From: Calendula officinalis
Taxonomy: Eukaryota; Streptophyta; Magnoliopsida; Asterales; Asteraceae
Length of the DNA: 64,000 nt
Direction: 5' to 3'
Assembly: GCA_963853835.1 (NCBI GenBank)
Contig: OY970822.1
Location: forward strand, 13,145,501-13,209,500
Positions 1 to 12,086 of the stretch are shown in pieces. Every line of letters begins with the position of its first letter. Position 1 is the stretch's first letter. The position numbers and the translations under genes are program-made. The notes beneath the pieces were generated by a model. It did not search any database and was not told where the DNA came from. It saw only the letters and a program-made list of their open reading frames with translations.

Positions 1-670
1 AAGGTCCATATGTAAGAGCTGTAAAGGAACAGAAATAGAGTTCACAGTTTTGGACTTATGAGAAGTCTTGTGTTGTTTACCTTTTAGGCATGCAACACAG
101 TGATGATCACACATGAATTGTTTTTGAGGTAGTCCAATGACCAGATTTCTTTTTACTAAATTATTCATGTTCTTAAAATTTGTGTGACACATCCTTCTAT
201 GCCAAAGTTCTGATTCAGTGGTGTTTGCCTTGGATATAAAACAGTTGACCTCATTTGTAGAAATGAGTTCTCCCCCTATATCCAGGCAATACACATTGTT
301 TCTCCTTGGAGTTCTTAAAACAATATATTTTTCATCTAAAATAAAATCAGGAGAAAGAATGATGCACTCAATGTCTGTGAACAGAATCTTGTTCTTTTTA
401 TCACAAACTTGAGACACACTGACAAGATTGTATTTTAGTTCAGCTACATAAAATACATCATCAAAGGTAATTTTTCCATTAGTAACAGTACCTTTACCTG
501 TAATCTTACCTCCCTGGGGATTCTCACCAAATGCCACATATCCTCCATCAAATGACTTGAAATCTTTAAGAATTTGCAGATTTCCAGTCATGTGCCTTGA
601 GCATCCACTATCAATATGCCATGTTCTTCCTTCTTCTGGGATCTGAATGCTCTGCACAAATGAGTAAAGG
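1..670 (-). CDS. copia pol, partial: protease end and integrase N-terminal region
   Basis: Minus-strand translation gives a protease-like start with an active-site-like DSG (HIDSGCSRHMTG), then a region typical of the GAG-pre-integrase domain, with LWHRRMCH followed by CVACLKGKQ, which form the His/Cys zinc site of integrase. The last visible residues, LLHMDL, match the start of the integrase core with its first catalytic Asp. The frame differs from gag: gag ends with a stop at 672 and pol reads on in the -1 frame. Reverse transcriptase and RNase H would lie outside the window. No internal stop was seen in this piece. Confidence 0.85.
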
Positions 671-671
671 A

Positions 672-3238
672 TTAGTTAAGTTTGGGAACCCAAGCTTTAT
701 ATGTCTTGGGTTCATCCTTTGAGAAATAAGCTTTTGGGGATTTAACTTTAAAGACTTTTGGTACCCATACTTGTTTAGTACTGGTGTTTTGTTTTACTAC
801 TGCCCTTTTGGAGTTATTACTGGTGTGAGAATTTCCTACTGATCTTGGTTTATACCAGTGATTTTTTGCTTTTGAGTACTTTACTACTGATGGACCAGTA
901 GTATTTGGGTACTTACCATGTTTAGAATGACCAGTAGTGTTTTTAGAGTTACCACCAGTAGTATTTTTGAAAGTTGTTTTGGGAGCAGTAGTATTTTTGA
1001 AATTAGGGTTTTTACCAGTAGTATTCTTGTACTGGTACCAAACAGCATTATAATTAGGGTTAACACCAGTAGTAAATTTGTTAGAGTTTCTACTGGTGTT
1101 GGAAAATTTAAAATATTGTTTATTTTGATTGGATTTTCCGTTGTTCTTGAAGTAATTGCTGTTCTTTGGGCTGCCAACTCTTCTGTTTTGCACAAATCTT
1201 GGTGTACTTCTTCCAAATCTTGGAGTTTCAGCAATTGGAGTTTTGATTGTATTTACTACTGAAGGACCAGTAGTATCTTTTAACCTTTGAGTTTTTGCAT
1301 TTTCTTTAAAAACTTTAAATTCCTTTAACTCCTTGCAATTGATTGGATTGAAGTGACAATCCTTTGCTAAATGATTTACTTTGTTGCAAATAACACATTT
1401 TAATTTATTTTCTTGAGCATTTATTGTTTTTCTTTGTTCTAAGAGTTGGTTTCTATTTCTTTGGTTTCCTCTTTTTAGAATTTTGGGTATATTTTCTGCA
1501 TTATATTTAGGAGAATCATTTGGACTTTGAGCTGTGTGAAAACTTGTATCAATTGATTTTGGTGATTCAGTTTGAGATATTGTAAATTCAATTGATTGCT
1601 CATCATCTGAAGAATCATTTGATTCAGATGTTTCATTATTAGATTCAGTTTGATTTTCAGTTTTTAATTCATTAATGATTCTTTCTGAACTGTTTTTAAG
1701 TGGAGGAATGAATTTATGTGGAGGTGGTACAGCATGATATCCCACCCCATGAACAACCTTTTCTGTAGTTTGATTATTAGTTAATTCATCTAGAATTTTA
1801 GTGCTTCTTTCAAACTTTTTAATTGTTAATTTATTTTGTTCAATTTCAAGCTGACATTCTTCTAATTTATTTGTTAGTTCTTTATTTTTTGTTTCATAGA
1901 ACTCTTTCTCATCCACAGCTTGAAGCAATTCTTCCTTGATCCGTTGATCAATCATCTTGTACACCTTTATTTGATGTTCTTGATCAGCAATTACACCATC
2001 AAACTCATGATTTCTTCTGATTGCTTTTGCTAAATCTTCATTTAATTTAGTGTTTTCTTTTTCTAGATTTTTAATAATTTTAGCACATTCAGGAGTACAA
2101 GGTTTAGATTTTACCTCAGTTTTGTTGTCAGTAAAGGCCATGAGAGCTTGATTTTGAGTATGCTCTTCTGCTTGGAAGCTCCAGTCATAGCCTTGTCCTT
2201 GTTGTGACACAAGAGCAGTTGATTTTGATCTTTTGTCTGGTTGAGGACATTCTTTTGCAAAGTGACCAAGGTTATTACAGTTGTAACACTTGACTTTAGT
2301 CTTGTCAAATCCTGCTTTGTCACCTTTGTTGAAATTGAGGCTTGTCCTACCAGTTCTTTTTAAGAATCTTTTGGTCCTTAGGCTCAGCATAACCATCTGC
2401 CATTTAAGATCCATCTCCTCAAGATCATCTGGATTCAATTGTTCCAAGTCATCACTAATCAATGCAGTATGCACATGACTAGTGAAGAAGGATTCTCTTG
2501 CAGTATCCTCAGAATCTGCAGCCTTTCCTGTGGAGGTTTCTTGTCCTTGACCTGTACTAGACACAAATGCAGCATTGTTAGAAGAAATAGCAGGGTTTTT
2601 GTGATTTACCTCAGTTTCAAACACTCTGAGATCATTTAGAGTTCATCTAACTCCTTTTCTTCTAGAGCATCTCTTTGTCTATACACCACTGTGTACATGG
2701 CCCATTCTTCACTAAGAGACCTTAGGAACTTCATGTTGACATCTTCTTGATCCATCTTTACACCAACTTGGTTGAGTTCACCGATTAGTTTGTTGAATCT
2801 GTCAAACACTTGAGTGAGTGTTTCATTGGGCTTTCCTTTGAAATTTTCAAAGTCTTGTTTGAGAACAGACTTCATGTTTCTTTTTGTACTCTTTGTCCCA
2901 ACGAATCTCTTCTCCAGTGCTTCCCAAAGCAACTTAGCATCATCATATTCAACAAAGAGATGTTGATAGTCATTAGGAATGGCCAGTAGGAGAGTGCTTA
3001 GAGTTTTGAGTTCGATGCCTTTATCTTTCTTCTCCTTCTCACATTTAAGTTTGTCTGCCTCAGTTACAGAGCTGCTTGCTTGAAGTTGACCAGTTTTGTT
3101 TCCTTCACAAACGACTTCCCACATGGAATAATCTGTAATAAGCATGTATTGCTTAATACGATTCTTCCACATCCCAAAGTTATTGGGAGTGAGCATAGGA
3201 ATTTTGTTGGCCTGAGTGCTTTCATTATTATCAGTCAT
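672..3238 (-). pseudogene. copia gag with a one-base frameshift
   Basis: The N-terminal piece (3238 to 2636, 200 aa) starts MTDNNESTQ and is a UBN2-type copia Gag. It stops after EEKELDEL because, compared with copy B at 16034-16045, one C is missing near 2638. Reading resumes in another frame from 2624 to 672 (650 aa). That part has two zinc knuckles, CYNCNNLGHFAKEC and CVICNKVNHLAKDC, a Glu/Lys/Gln coiled-coil-like stretch, an acidic Ser-rich stretch and a basic Asn-rich tail with repeated NTTG tetrapeptides. Gag would package RNA into virus-like particles. At about 850 residues it is much longer than ordinary copia Gag (roughly 300). It ends AWVPKLN. Confidence 0.9.
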
Positions 3239-3312
3239 GATTAATAATGTGTGTGTTTTAAAGATTAAAACTTTTTGTTGTTCTTAACAAATAGTAGATC
3301 TAGAACCAATAA

Positions 3313-3324
3313 GCTCTGATACCA
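3313..3324 (-). other. primer binding site of copia element A
   Basis: The minus strand reads TGGTATCAGAGC, complementary to the 3' end of initiator tRNA-Met, the usual primer of plant copia elements. It lies two bases inside the LTR and fixes the element's orientation as minus. Confidence 0.93.
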
Positions 3325-3326
3325 CT

Positions 3327-3947
3327 TGTCAGGATCGATTAACTATAGACAAGTTAATAAACACCTTAGATCTAATTGATGATAGAAGTTGCAGCGGATC
3401 AACACTATATCAATAATTAAGAACAATGAACTGTAAGAACAATATGTAAGAATATTAAGAACACAGTTTCACAAAAAGCTTCAATGTATATTATTGAGTT
3501 AACAATACACACGTACGTTTACAATTCGTAAGGAACATACTTATAGTAGTCCTTGAAGCTAAACTATTTACCCTAGTTATTCTAGGATTTGATTTACATC
3601 GAATTATAAAAGATATACATTTAATTACATTCTATGACTATCTCTACGAAGATCTCGGACTTGATATCTTCCAAAAACGCGTATCAGTAGTAACTGCAAT
3701 CACCAGTAGTAAATAAGTACCATCAGTAGTAAACTTGGTGATCAGTAGTAAGTCCATAATCAACGTCAGTAGTAACTACAATGATCAGTAGTATCTTCAA
3801 TCTTCTCATGATCAGTAGTAACTAAGTTATAGTGAACACACCAGCATCAACTTCATCAGTAGTAAATGTTTCTGCCCCATCAGTACTAAATAAGATCAGT
3901 ACTAACTGCAGCATCAGTAATAAGTTGATCTGTGTTTTGCTCCAACA
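3327..3947 (-). repeat. 5' LTR of copia element A
   Basis: The LTR is 621 bp. Its minus strand runs from TGTTGGAGC to GATCCTGACA, giving standard TG...CA ends, next to the primer site. It matches the LTRs at 6570 and 16726 with scattered changes. Positions 3680-3910 hold about eight copies of CAGTAGTA plus near copies such as CAGTACTA. Confidence 0.92.
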
Positions 3948-6569
3948 TTGATATATATTGAGGTTTAGTATATGTTGATATATTCATTTATTAGATGTTG
4001 TATGTCCATTTTCTACAAATGAAGTTTAGGTGACATTTTAATTCCAGGTCTCTTTTTGGTTACACCAGGATTCTTCTCGGGGCAGTTACTCTTCATGATC
4101 TTGCGGTTTCAAAACAAATACAAATATCAAGAGCTTTATGAGTAAATATATTACAAATTAAAGTTACAATAACATGTACTACCTATCTTTTGCTGCAAAA
4201 TCATATAATGGCCGGTATTTATTCGATTAATTTCATATTCAAGATTCCAAATCTTTTTCTAAATCCGTAGGAAAATTCGAAAACTGTTCTTGGGTTTACT
4301 CATTTGCAACTTTTTTCACCATATAGTCACTGTTTTAACTGCAGCTAGCTATAGTGGAGGTATGAGTTTGGTTTACTCATTTGCAACTTTTTTCACCATA
4401 TAGTCAATGTTTTAACTGCAACTATAGTGGAGGTATGAGTTTAACCAAGGAGAGTGACACAAGTTAGTTCCTACATGTGTATGTTATATTTAGGCTTTTT
4501 TTATTTTTATTTTAGACCCAATTGACCTGTTAGTTTATAATATTAAGGATAACTTCATTATTTACTACGGCTATAACCTTGTATCAAGGTAGTTGTTTCA
4601 CCATGTATAAATAATATTAAATCATGAACCAGTCTTTTGTTAGTCATCATAATAGCTTTTATTTTTCTTAATTAATATAATGGTTGGTTATTGAATTTCT
4701 TAGTTTAATTCAATTGAGATATTGTTGTTGGAACCATTAGGTGTTTGAGGGATTTAATAGTACAAGACGTCTCTTTTGTGGTAAGCACCTGTTATTACTT
4801 TTAGGATTATCTACAATTGCATGCTTATTTGCTAAGGAGATTAGTGTATCTGATGTAATCTAAAATAAGCAAAAGGTTATGCAATTTTATAAGTCACATG
4901 TGATTTATCACGGGTTATAGGCTAGTTCAATTTAATAAACATAGACTAGTTGCCAACTTGAAAGGAATTACGACATCGTGGAAATAAGAAAATATTGTTC
5001 TTAAAAAATGTCCCTGGAGTTTCAAAATAGATCCACCAGAGTGTATACGTTAAGGCCTGCCCCCCTAACAAGTCTACATCCCTGCATTTAAACCATTTTT
5101 TGCAAATGACGGAGCCCATATAAAAACTGTATTATTACAATGATTTACGTATCAACTTTAAAGTTCAAATTAATGCCAAAAAGAGTTCATTATATACTTT
5201 AGAAGGCATATTATCAACAGAGCACAATTCGGTATTTAAGTGTCAACTTTAAATACACAAATTGTTTTAAAACTCTTATACAAGGTAGGGGTCCTTTTTC
5301 TTCAAATGTTTTGGGCCATTTGATTGGTCTCTTAAGTCTAGCTAGAGTGCTAGACTTCGCCTGGGCTAGCTAAAGACCACATACATTAAATTTGATTAAG
5401 ATAAGTTTCAAACTTAAAGATCAAAGTGTTAACAAACCATCCTACTTTATTTTATCTATTTTGCACCAAATCAGATTTTTTTAAGACTAAATTTTTATTA
5501 ACAACTAGCATAGCTTAAATAAAAACAGTTACAAAATATAAAGCAACAAATTTTACAATTATAATGAACAGTTTATTGAAAAAAAATTTACTCACTTAAA
5601 CGAATTTAACATAATAACTTCAAAAATAGAATATTAAAAAATATGATCGAGACAAAAAATTTGTTGATATATATAGGAATTCAGTAATTTTAAGCTGCAT
5701 TTCATTTTACACGAATTAAATGGGCAAATTAAATAGTTTAACCTAACAAGAATACATGCCGCACGTTTTAAAGGTTTTCCTAATGTTCACTTAGGATTGT
5801 TCTCAAGCTCATTAACAAGGCCGTCCTGGAAATTTGGCTGGCACATACCATAATATTAAATGGACCGTTAGCCACTAAATTAAAATACACTTATAAAAGT
5901 TATAGTCAACAACTCAACATCATGAAAATTGTTGCAAGTATAAAAAAACAACAATGTCATTTTCTTGCAAAATTCAAATTCACACCTCTAGTTTAAAGCT
6001 CTCGAGTATCGGGAGTCATGCCTTGGAAGTTATAATGTGGTGCGTGTAAACACCACACCATTAACCACTTTGAATTTTAATTTTAATTTTACAACCCACC
6101 TTGAATCAGCTGGAGAATTGGCTGAACTGAGAATTGGCCGGGAAAGTAACCGGCTACAAAGCAGCCTGGCAGTTGGTGGATATATCTCAATTGAAAGCAG
6201 CCGGTTGAACATAAAAATAAGGTTCAGTCGGTGACATGTAATCGAAAAATCCTTTATTCTAAAATTATTAGATAAATAAAATTAACATGAGAATTTTATA
6301 TGTTTTGAATGGTGGAGGGAACCACGACGCAAATACTGGCCACGGCCATCTACTCTTAACATACAAAATGGTATATATGTTTGTCTCACATGCAACCTAG
6401 ATAATGCAGGCCTTTCAAATTTGGCGGCATTGTGCGTTCAACATATTGTACTTCCTCTAATCATTATGTGCTCTTAAGTTCTTTATTCACATGTTTAGAT
6501 CATAATTTTTATATTTAACTTTGTAACTATATTTGATATATTAGTTCATCATTAGACCAATGACAAAAC
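3948..6569. other. AT-rich spacer between two copia elements
   Basis: Apart from the tandem duplication at 4294-4442 I see no gene or recognisable transposon end. The small open frames around 6030-6234 lie on both strands, have no family features, and are probably chance. Confidence 0.6.
4294..4442. repeat. two-unit tandem duplication, about 75 bp
   Basis: Unit 1 (4294-4370) and unit 2 (4371-4442) both run from GTTTACTCATTTGCAAC to GGTATGAGTTT. Unit 2 lacks a few bases in the GCAGCTAGCTATAG part. It looks like a local duplication with no sign of function. Confidence 0.85.
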
Positions 6570-7189
6570 TGTCAGGATCGATTAACTATAGATTGGTCAA
6601 TAAACACCTTTAGATCTAATTGATTATACAAGTTGCAGCGGATCAACACTATATCAATATATTAAGAACAATGAACTGTAAATAATAAACGAAAATATTA
6701 AGAACACAGTTTCACAAAAAGCTTCAATGTATATTATCGAGTTAACAATACACACGTACGTTTACAATTCGTAAGGAACTATTTATAATAGTCCTTGAAG
6801 CTAAACTATTTACCCTAGTTATTCTAGGACTTGATTTACATTCAAAATATAAAGATATACATTGAATTACATTCTATAACTATCTCTACGAAGATCTCGG
6901 ACTTGATATATTCCATATAAGCTCATCAGTAGTATTCTGCAATCACCAGTAGTAAATAAGTGACATCAGTAGTAAACCTGGTGATCAGTAGTAAGTCCAG
7001 ATACATCGTCAGTAGTAACTACTATTGATCAGTAGTATCTTCAATATGTGCATGATCAGTAGTAACTTAGTTATAGTCTTCACCAGTATCAACTCATTAG
7101 TATTAAGTGTTTCTGCCCCATCAGTACTAAGTATGATCAGTACCAACTGCAGCATCAGAAATAAGTTGACCTGTGATTTTGTTCCAACA
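6570..7189 (-). repeat. 3' LTR of copia element B
   Basis: The LTR is 620 bp with minus-strand ends TGTTGGAAC...GATCCTGACA. It is preceded on the minus strand by a polypurine tract. It carries at least seven CAGTAGTA motifs at 6925-7060 plus degenerate copies. Confidence 0.93.
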
Positions 7190-7200
7190 ATCTCCCCCTA
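7190..7200 (-). other. polypurine tract of copia element B
   Basis: The minus strand reads TAGGGGGAGAT immediately before the LTR, the usual start site for plus-strand DNA synthesis. Confidence 0.85.
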
Positions 7201-7221
7201 AACTTATTGATTCTCTTTTAA

Positions 7222-7479
7222 TCACATAAGTTTCTTTTGTTCATCTTCTTCTTTCTTTCTTTTCTCTAATGTCCTTTGATTCTGTTGAAGTCTTTGCTCA
7301 ATGATATATTTGCTGTTTCTTTTTGTGAAATAATTCAATTTGTTTTGGAACATAACAGCATCATATGGCTTCATCATTGTATTTGTGAATATCTGATACA
7401 TAGTCTTTTCTGAATGAGGATATTCTTTTTCATACAAATATAGCTCACAGACTTTGCCAGATTTTTCAAAGAAATACAT
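7222..7479 (-). CDS. short charged ORF next to the 3' LTR of element B, unknown
   Basis: This 85-codon ORF begins MYFFEKSGKV and ends in a Gln/Arg/Lys/Glu-rich helix (residues about 62-85), probably a coiled coil. It ends about 20 bases before the polypurine tract, downstream of where pol should be. It could be the tail of a longer accessory protein whose upstream part was lost with pol, since the reading is open close to the deletion junction at about 7482. I do not recognise the family. It is not an RNase H tail. Confidence 0.4.
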   Translation of the reverse strand: MYFFEKSGKVCELYLYEKEYPHSEKTMYQIFTNTMMKPYDAVMFQNKLNYFTKRNSKYIIEQRLQQNQRTLEKRKKEEDEQKKLM

Positions 7480-7482
7480 TTA

Positions 7483-7830
7483 GAAGTACAAGGTTTAGGT
7501 TTTACCTCAGATTTGCTGTCAGTAAAGGCCATGAGAGCTTGATTTTAAGTGTGCTCTTCTGCTTGGAAACTCCAGTCATAGCCTTGTCCTTGTTGTGAAA
7601 CAATAGCAGTTGATTTTGATCTTTTGTCTGGCTGAGGACATTCTTTTGCAAAGTGACCAAGGTTGTTACAGTTGTAACATTTGACTTTAGTTTTGTCAAA
7701 TCCAGCTTTGTCACCTTTGTTGAAGTTGAGGCTTGTCCTACCAGTCCTTTTTAAGAATCTTTTGGTTCTTAGGCTTAGCATAGCCATCTGCCATTTAAGA
7801 TCCATCTCTTCAAGATCATCTGGATTTAAT
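7483..7830 (-). pseudogene. copia gag of element B, central piece
   Basis: This continues the gag piece that starts at 16636. It reads NPDDLEEMDLKWQMAML, then the knuckle CYNCNNLGHFAKEC and VSQQGQGYDWSFQAEE. It is cut at 7830 by element C and at about 7482 by the internal deletion that removed the rest of gag and all of pol. An in-frame stop also appears after QAEEHT (near 7545). Compared with element A, everything after KPCT is missing. Confidence 0.88.
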
Positions 7831-10113
7831 TGTAACACCTCATTTTTCAAAACACCCTTTAATTATATTTTTAAATAAAAATAATACAATGTCCAATGTT
7901 CTCAAAATCACGGTTTAACAGAAACCATTAAAACATTTATCAGAGTTATAAAATCCGGTGTTACAAAGATAATATCATAACCATAGGATAAACGGGATCT
8001 ACCTACGAGCTCCCGAGCTAATCAACACTAGGCCACTTCTAACGCGACCCTCTAATCCATCGATCCTGAACCTGAGTACATAGCCAAAAACAAAGCAGTA
8101 CGTGAGACAAAATAGTCTCGTGAGATACATGGGTTTTCGACCCGTTCTCAAAAGATTTATAAAATAATATTTATAACATTATAAATACTTATCCTTATCA
8201 TTTCTTATTAATTCATAAATCATCTTCTATTCATTTAACCGTTTAAACTAATAAGCTTACCATAAGCTTACTCATCATCTAATCACATACTTGTAAGCTA
8301 TCTCCAAGCTTACACTTTCTTTATCACATATGCAACGGACCTCTCCGAAGCCAACTCTCCCGATGTGGGACGTCATAGGTAACTATCAAGGTAATTGGGA
8401 ACCCCCATCTTACCGAGATTCATAAGCTCTCCCGTTCCCGGGCCGTCATGCTCACCCATCATTGGGTGTCGTAAACTTTGACATTCTACTCTTTGCGCAG
8501 GGAGGTACCACCCCAAGTAGACGTCTCATACTCCCCCATTTCTGGGCGGTCTTATTCCGGATATCTCATTAACACTTATGAGCCTCAGCTCCTTTCATCA
8601 AAATATGAGCATTAGCTCCTTTCATCAAATTCATCACTTATTAGAATACACATATTCTAATTTATCATATTATTCTCTTTACTAAATCATTTCAAATCTT
8701 GACTTTACCAAGTCCTTTACTAATTTTAAAACATATTTATCTTTTATAGAAATCATCTTACTTTGACTCTTCTTTGACTAGAATACACGTTTATTGCTAG
8801 TCACTTATTACTTATTCTCTTAGTAATTCAATAACTACTTTCATTAGTATAATATACTAATCGATACTTATTACTTAAAAATCATTGTCTCAAGCTTTAT
8901 TAATACATATTATTAATAAACCGATTATCAAGCTCTTTTAAATCATTATCTTTATTCATACATTTCATTTATGAAAACTCACTAATTACTTTTCATTATC
9001 ATAATCTCTTTCAACAATCGTTTAGATATACTAAAATAGTCTATTCTAGCATTTTCTCATCATATCAATCTTATCTTTATTAAAACGTTTATTAATAAAG
9101 ACTCTTAAAACATCATAGTTTTCAAAAATCATTTGCTATGTACCCAGTAAAAGTCTCATGTACTCACCTTAGCCAAGCTAACTCCAAATCGTGTCTAACA
9201 ACACGAGTCCTTGCTTTCCAACTTGTGAAATGTCACCAATCTTTAGGTCTTCTTGACCTACCATCAATATCATCACAATAACTAGTTATTATCCATAACT
9301 AATCACTAATCAATCCATATTCACATCCCTAACCACCAAGTTCATCCAACTTGGTGGAATCTCAAACCCTAGTTCAAGATTTCCATCAATAAACCCAAAT
9401 CAAACTTGTACACATCGATTACAAGCTTACAATGAGTGTTCTACACCCATGATTAGTCATCTTCCCCAAAGATGACATGGTTGGTTCCCCAAACCACCAT
9501 TTTTACCCATACAAAGCTCACAATCAAGGTAGATGAGCAAGAAAATCAAGAATACTTACCCTTGATGTTTCAATCCTTCAAGATGGTGAAGATCTAAGCT
9601 CTTGAGCTCCAAAATCGCCTAAGTTTGCTCCCAAATCGGCTGCACAATGTGTGTGGTTGAAGGTGAAATGAAACCCTAGCTTACACACAAGATTATATGT
9701 TCCAGACGCTCCTCGCGCCCCGCTCGCGCCCACCTTGCGCCGCGAAGTGACGCGGCTTTGCCTGCTGGTTGCCGCAATTTTCCAGATTTCGCGTCAGGCT
9801 CGCGCCTGGCTCGCGCCGCGACCTCAACGCGAGGTCAACGCGAAGTCAACGCGAGACCTTCGCGTTTGGACGTTGAACTTGCTGTTTGAACTCGCGACTG
9901 TCTCGCGCCTGCCTCGCGCCGCGAGGTCTGTCTGGGTCAGTTTCTTGCCTTTTAAACTTGTTTCCAACCATGTCTTGACCCATACTTGGTTACCCCAAGT
10001 CCCAAACATCCAAACACTCGATAAAACACAACGGAGACTCGATTAAATATTTTCCCACCTTTATTCCTCAATATTTCCATTTAATATATTAACCGAAAAT
10101 TCCGGTCGTTACA
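7831..10113 (-). repeat. 3' LTR of Ty3-type element C
   Basis: The LTR is 2283 bp with ends TGTAAC/GTTACA, almost identical to 13549-15831. It is strongly AT-rich except for a CpG-dense block at about 9705-9935 built from GCGCGAGG, GCGCGAGC and TCGCGTTGACC-like words. The frames in this block are not conserved coding sequence. Confidence 0.94.
9705..9935. repeat. CpG-dense short-repeat block in the LTR
   Basis: The block holds many CTCGCGCC and CAACGCGA words within about 230 bases of otherwise AT-rich DNA. The same block is in the other LTR at about 15423-15653. In the minus-strand LTR it lies roughly 180-410 bases from the 5' end, where promoter or leader sequence would be expected. Confidence 0.8.
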
Positions 10114-10127
10114 ACTATCCACCCCTT
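10114..10127 (-). other. polypurine tract of Ty3-type element C
   Basis: The minus strand reads AAGGGGTGGATAGT directly before the LTR, a typical plant Ty3-type polypurine tract. Confidence 0.8.
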
Positions 10128-12086
10128 AAAAGGATTCCGTCCTCGGAATCAACTCAAGGATTTCCAATCCTCATTACACTTCCAAATTATGATCCAATCA
10201 TACTTATGCATTTGATTGCCTTACTTGACTCCGTTAAACTCAAACGGGTCACAAACCAACTTGAGTTCTTAATACCCGAACGGGTCAAAATTTTACAATT
10301 TGACCTTAACATTCCCAATCATTTAACAAATCCTTTGATCCACATTGGGATGGTATGACCCAATCATTACTAATAGCCAATTGACCAACACGATAGTCAA
10401 TGCCTAGGTTTGACCAAATTGTCAACATTGTCCCATCCTTGACTTAAGCACAAAGTCAATAAAATCTTAAAAATTTTCCTTATCCATTAGTGGTCCTATT
10501 AATCATCAATTCCTTAACCATCAATCTTACTCTCACGGTCCAACAACAATCATACTCGATTTCTAAATTCCATTCTAATTGCCCAAAGGTCAAAGTCGCA
10601 CCCTTTGACTACAATTATTTCCATTAATCAATCAACCACTATCATACACACATACATGTGATACATTATGCCCTTATCCTCGACTAACCCCTTTTAAACG
10701 AAAGTCAAACTCCAATTTTGACCAAAGTCAACAATCGACTAGTTGACTAATCTTGACTTATGAATAAAGTCAAACTTTGCTAAATTCCACCTATTCTTTA
10801 TTACTAAGGCATCGCTTCCCAAGCTTTTCGTTCCCGATTCCAATATTTAGATTTCCTTTCTCAATTGTTTCTCTCTTCTCTGATTTCAATTTTCTACAAT
10901 CGATTAACAAATTCCATCTAAATCGATACCGATCTCTATACCTTTTTAACTTTCATCCAATTACTTATACCACATATAATTTCCTTCAAATATCCTTATA
11001 CCATACTTGAAATTCCCGATTGCCGGCTCTAGAGCCTCAATCATATCCAATTGTGGCCTAACCACCCATATACATCTTTCACCACTCATTGGCTACTAAC
11101 CGACCTTGCTTCCTAGAGCATTCCTTTTTCATGAATCATGAACTGGTAGGCATCTCCTACACCTACTTATACTTAAACACTACCCGTGTTTTCAACCCAA
11201 GTTCTCACTTGCCATAAAAATCATAACAACAACTAACCATACGGTTCTACATACGTCAGATACAAACATCATATTCCTTATATAACAAGTTATACTTTAA
11301 CTATCTTATCGAGATGATCGGAAAGCCTCCAATCCATCACGATCCCAAACTGTCACAATGATCGGAAAGCCTCCAATCCAAGGTGACTCATACAACACTA
11401 TTTCATCTTGCATACAATCCATGTATGCATCAATACACTTAGCATCATGCTATCATTTTCTTTCATAATTGACCCTCAATTTTTTTCCCACTTATACATT
11501 ATACCACACGGTACACATAATCATTTCTAGTACTTTCCACCAATCTACTCATTTATCAATTGCCCTTAATCGATTCATTACTAAAACTTCTAATCTTTCT
11601 TCCACCCGGTCATAATAAGTCAACCAATTGACTTCGATCGGTGTCCATACGTACACTATCATACTTTTTCTATAAATCTTTACCGAAACAAATTATTCAC
11701 TCTTGATGTCACACCCGACATCCACTACACAACCATTTGCCATGGCTAATTGCCAACACTCAATCAATCGTATTCAATAACTAAGGTTCCATTTTATATA
11801 TACATATTTTTTGTACTTCACGATTTTCACCAACACTTCGTACTTCATTGTACTACCATTCTCATGATCCCACTTTCAATATTCTATGATAGTATAATCC
11901 TTCCTATTCTTATTTCTCGCGACATACCGGTCGCCAACCCATTCGACTATACACATAATAAACCGAGGAGATTATCTCCCAAATTTAATTTTTCACATCA
12001 TACATTCCATCAATAATTATCCTCACACGTAGATCACATAAGCACTATATTGTGTGACACATAAGCAATTAAATTCTAATCATCTA
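10128..12086. other. internal non-coding region of element C where pol would be
   Basis: I found no polymerase, RNase H, integrase or protease motif on either strand. The stretch is rich in short AT and CAA words and contains a 23-base direct repeat (11314-11336 and 11358-11380, GATCGGAAAGCCTCCAATCC). Short frames at 10777-11010 and 11750-12016 run against the element's direction and look like chance. Confidence 0.75.

Larger units (their letters stand above)
1..3947 (-). mobile_element. Ty1/copia element A, 5' part, cut by window edge
   Basis: On the minus strand the order is LTR (3327-3947), tRNA-Met primer site, gag, then the start of pol running out of the window at base 1. The gag-before-pol layout, CCHC knuckles and GAG-pre-integrase region are typical of Ty1/copia. 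It belongs to the same family as element B at 6570-17345, with similar LTR and gag. A one-base deletion breaks its gag, so this copy is probably not autonomous. The 3' end and target duplication cannot be seen. Confidence 0.93.

Noticed and set aside
3680..3910. CRISPR-like array of CAGTAGTA repeats
   Set aside because: The repeats are only 8-9 bases with irregular spacing inside an LTR of a plant retrotransposon, so this is not an array.
3327..7189. LTRs at 3327 and 6570 as a pair bounding one small element
   Set aside because: The first has its primer site and gag to the left, and the second has its polypurine tract to the right and a matching target duplication with 16726-17345. They belong to two different insertions.
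7222..7479. Envelope-like protein of a retrovirus-type element
   Set aside because: No signal peptide or membrane segment, and only 85 codons, so there is no basis for an envelope call.
9735..10046. 103-codon frame in the GC-rich part of the Ty3-type LTR, repeated at 15465
   Set aside because: It is present only because the LTR is duplicated, runs against the element's direction, and is made of CpG repeat words. No protein features.
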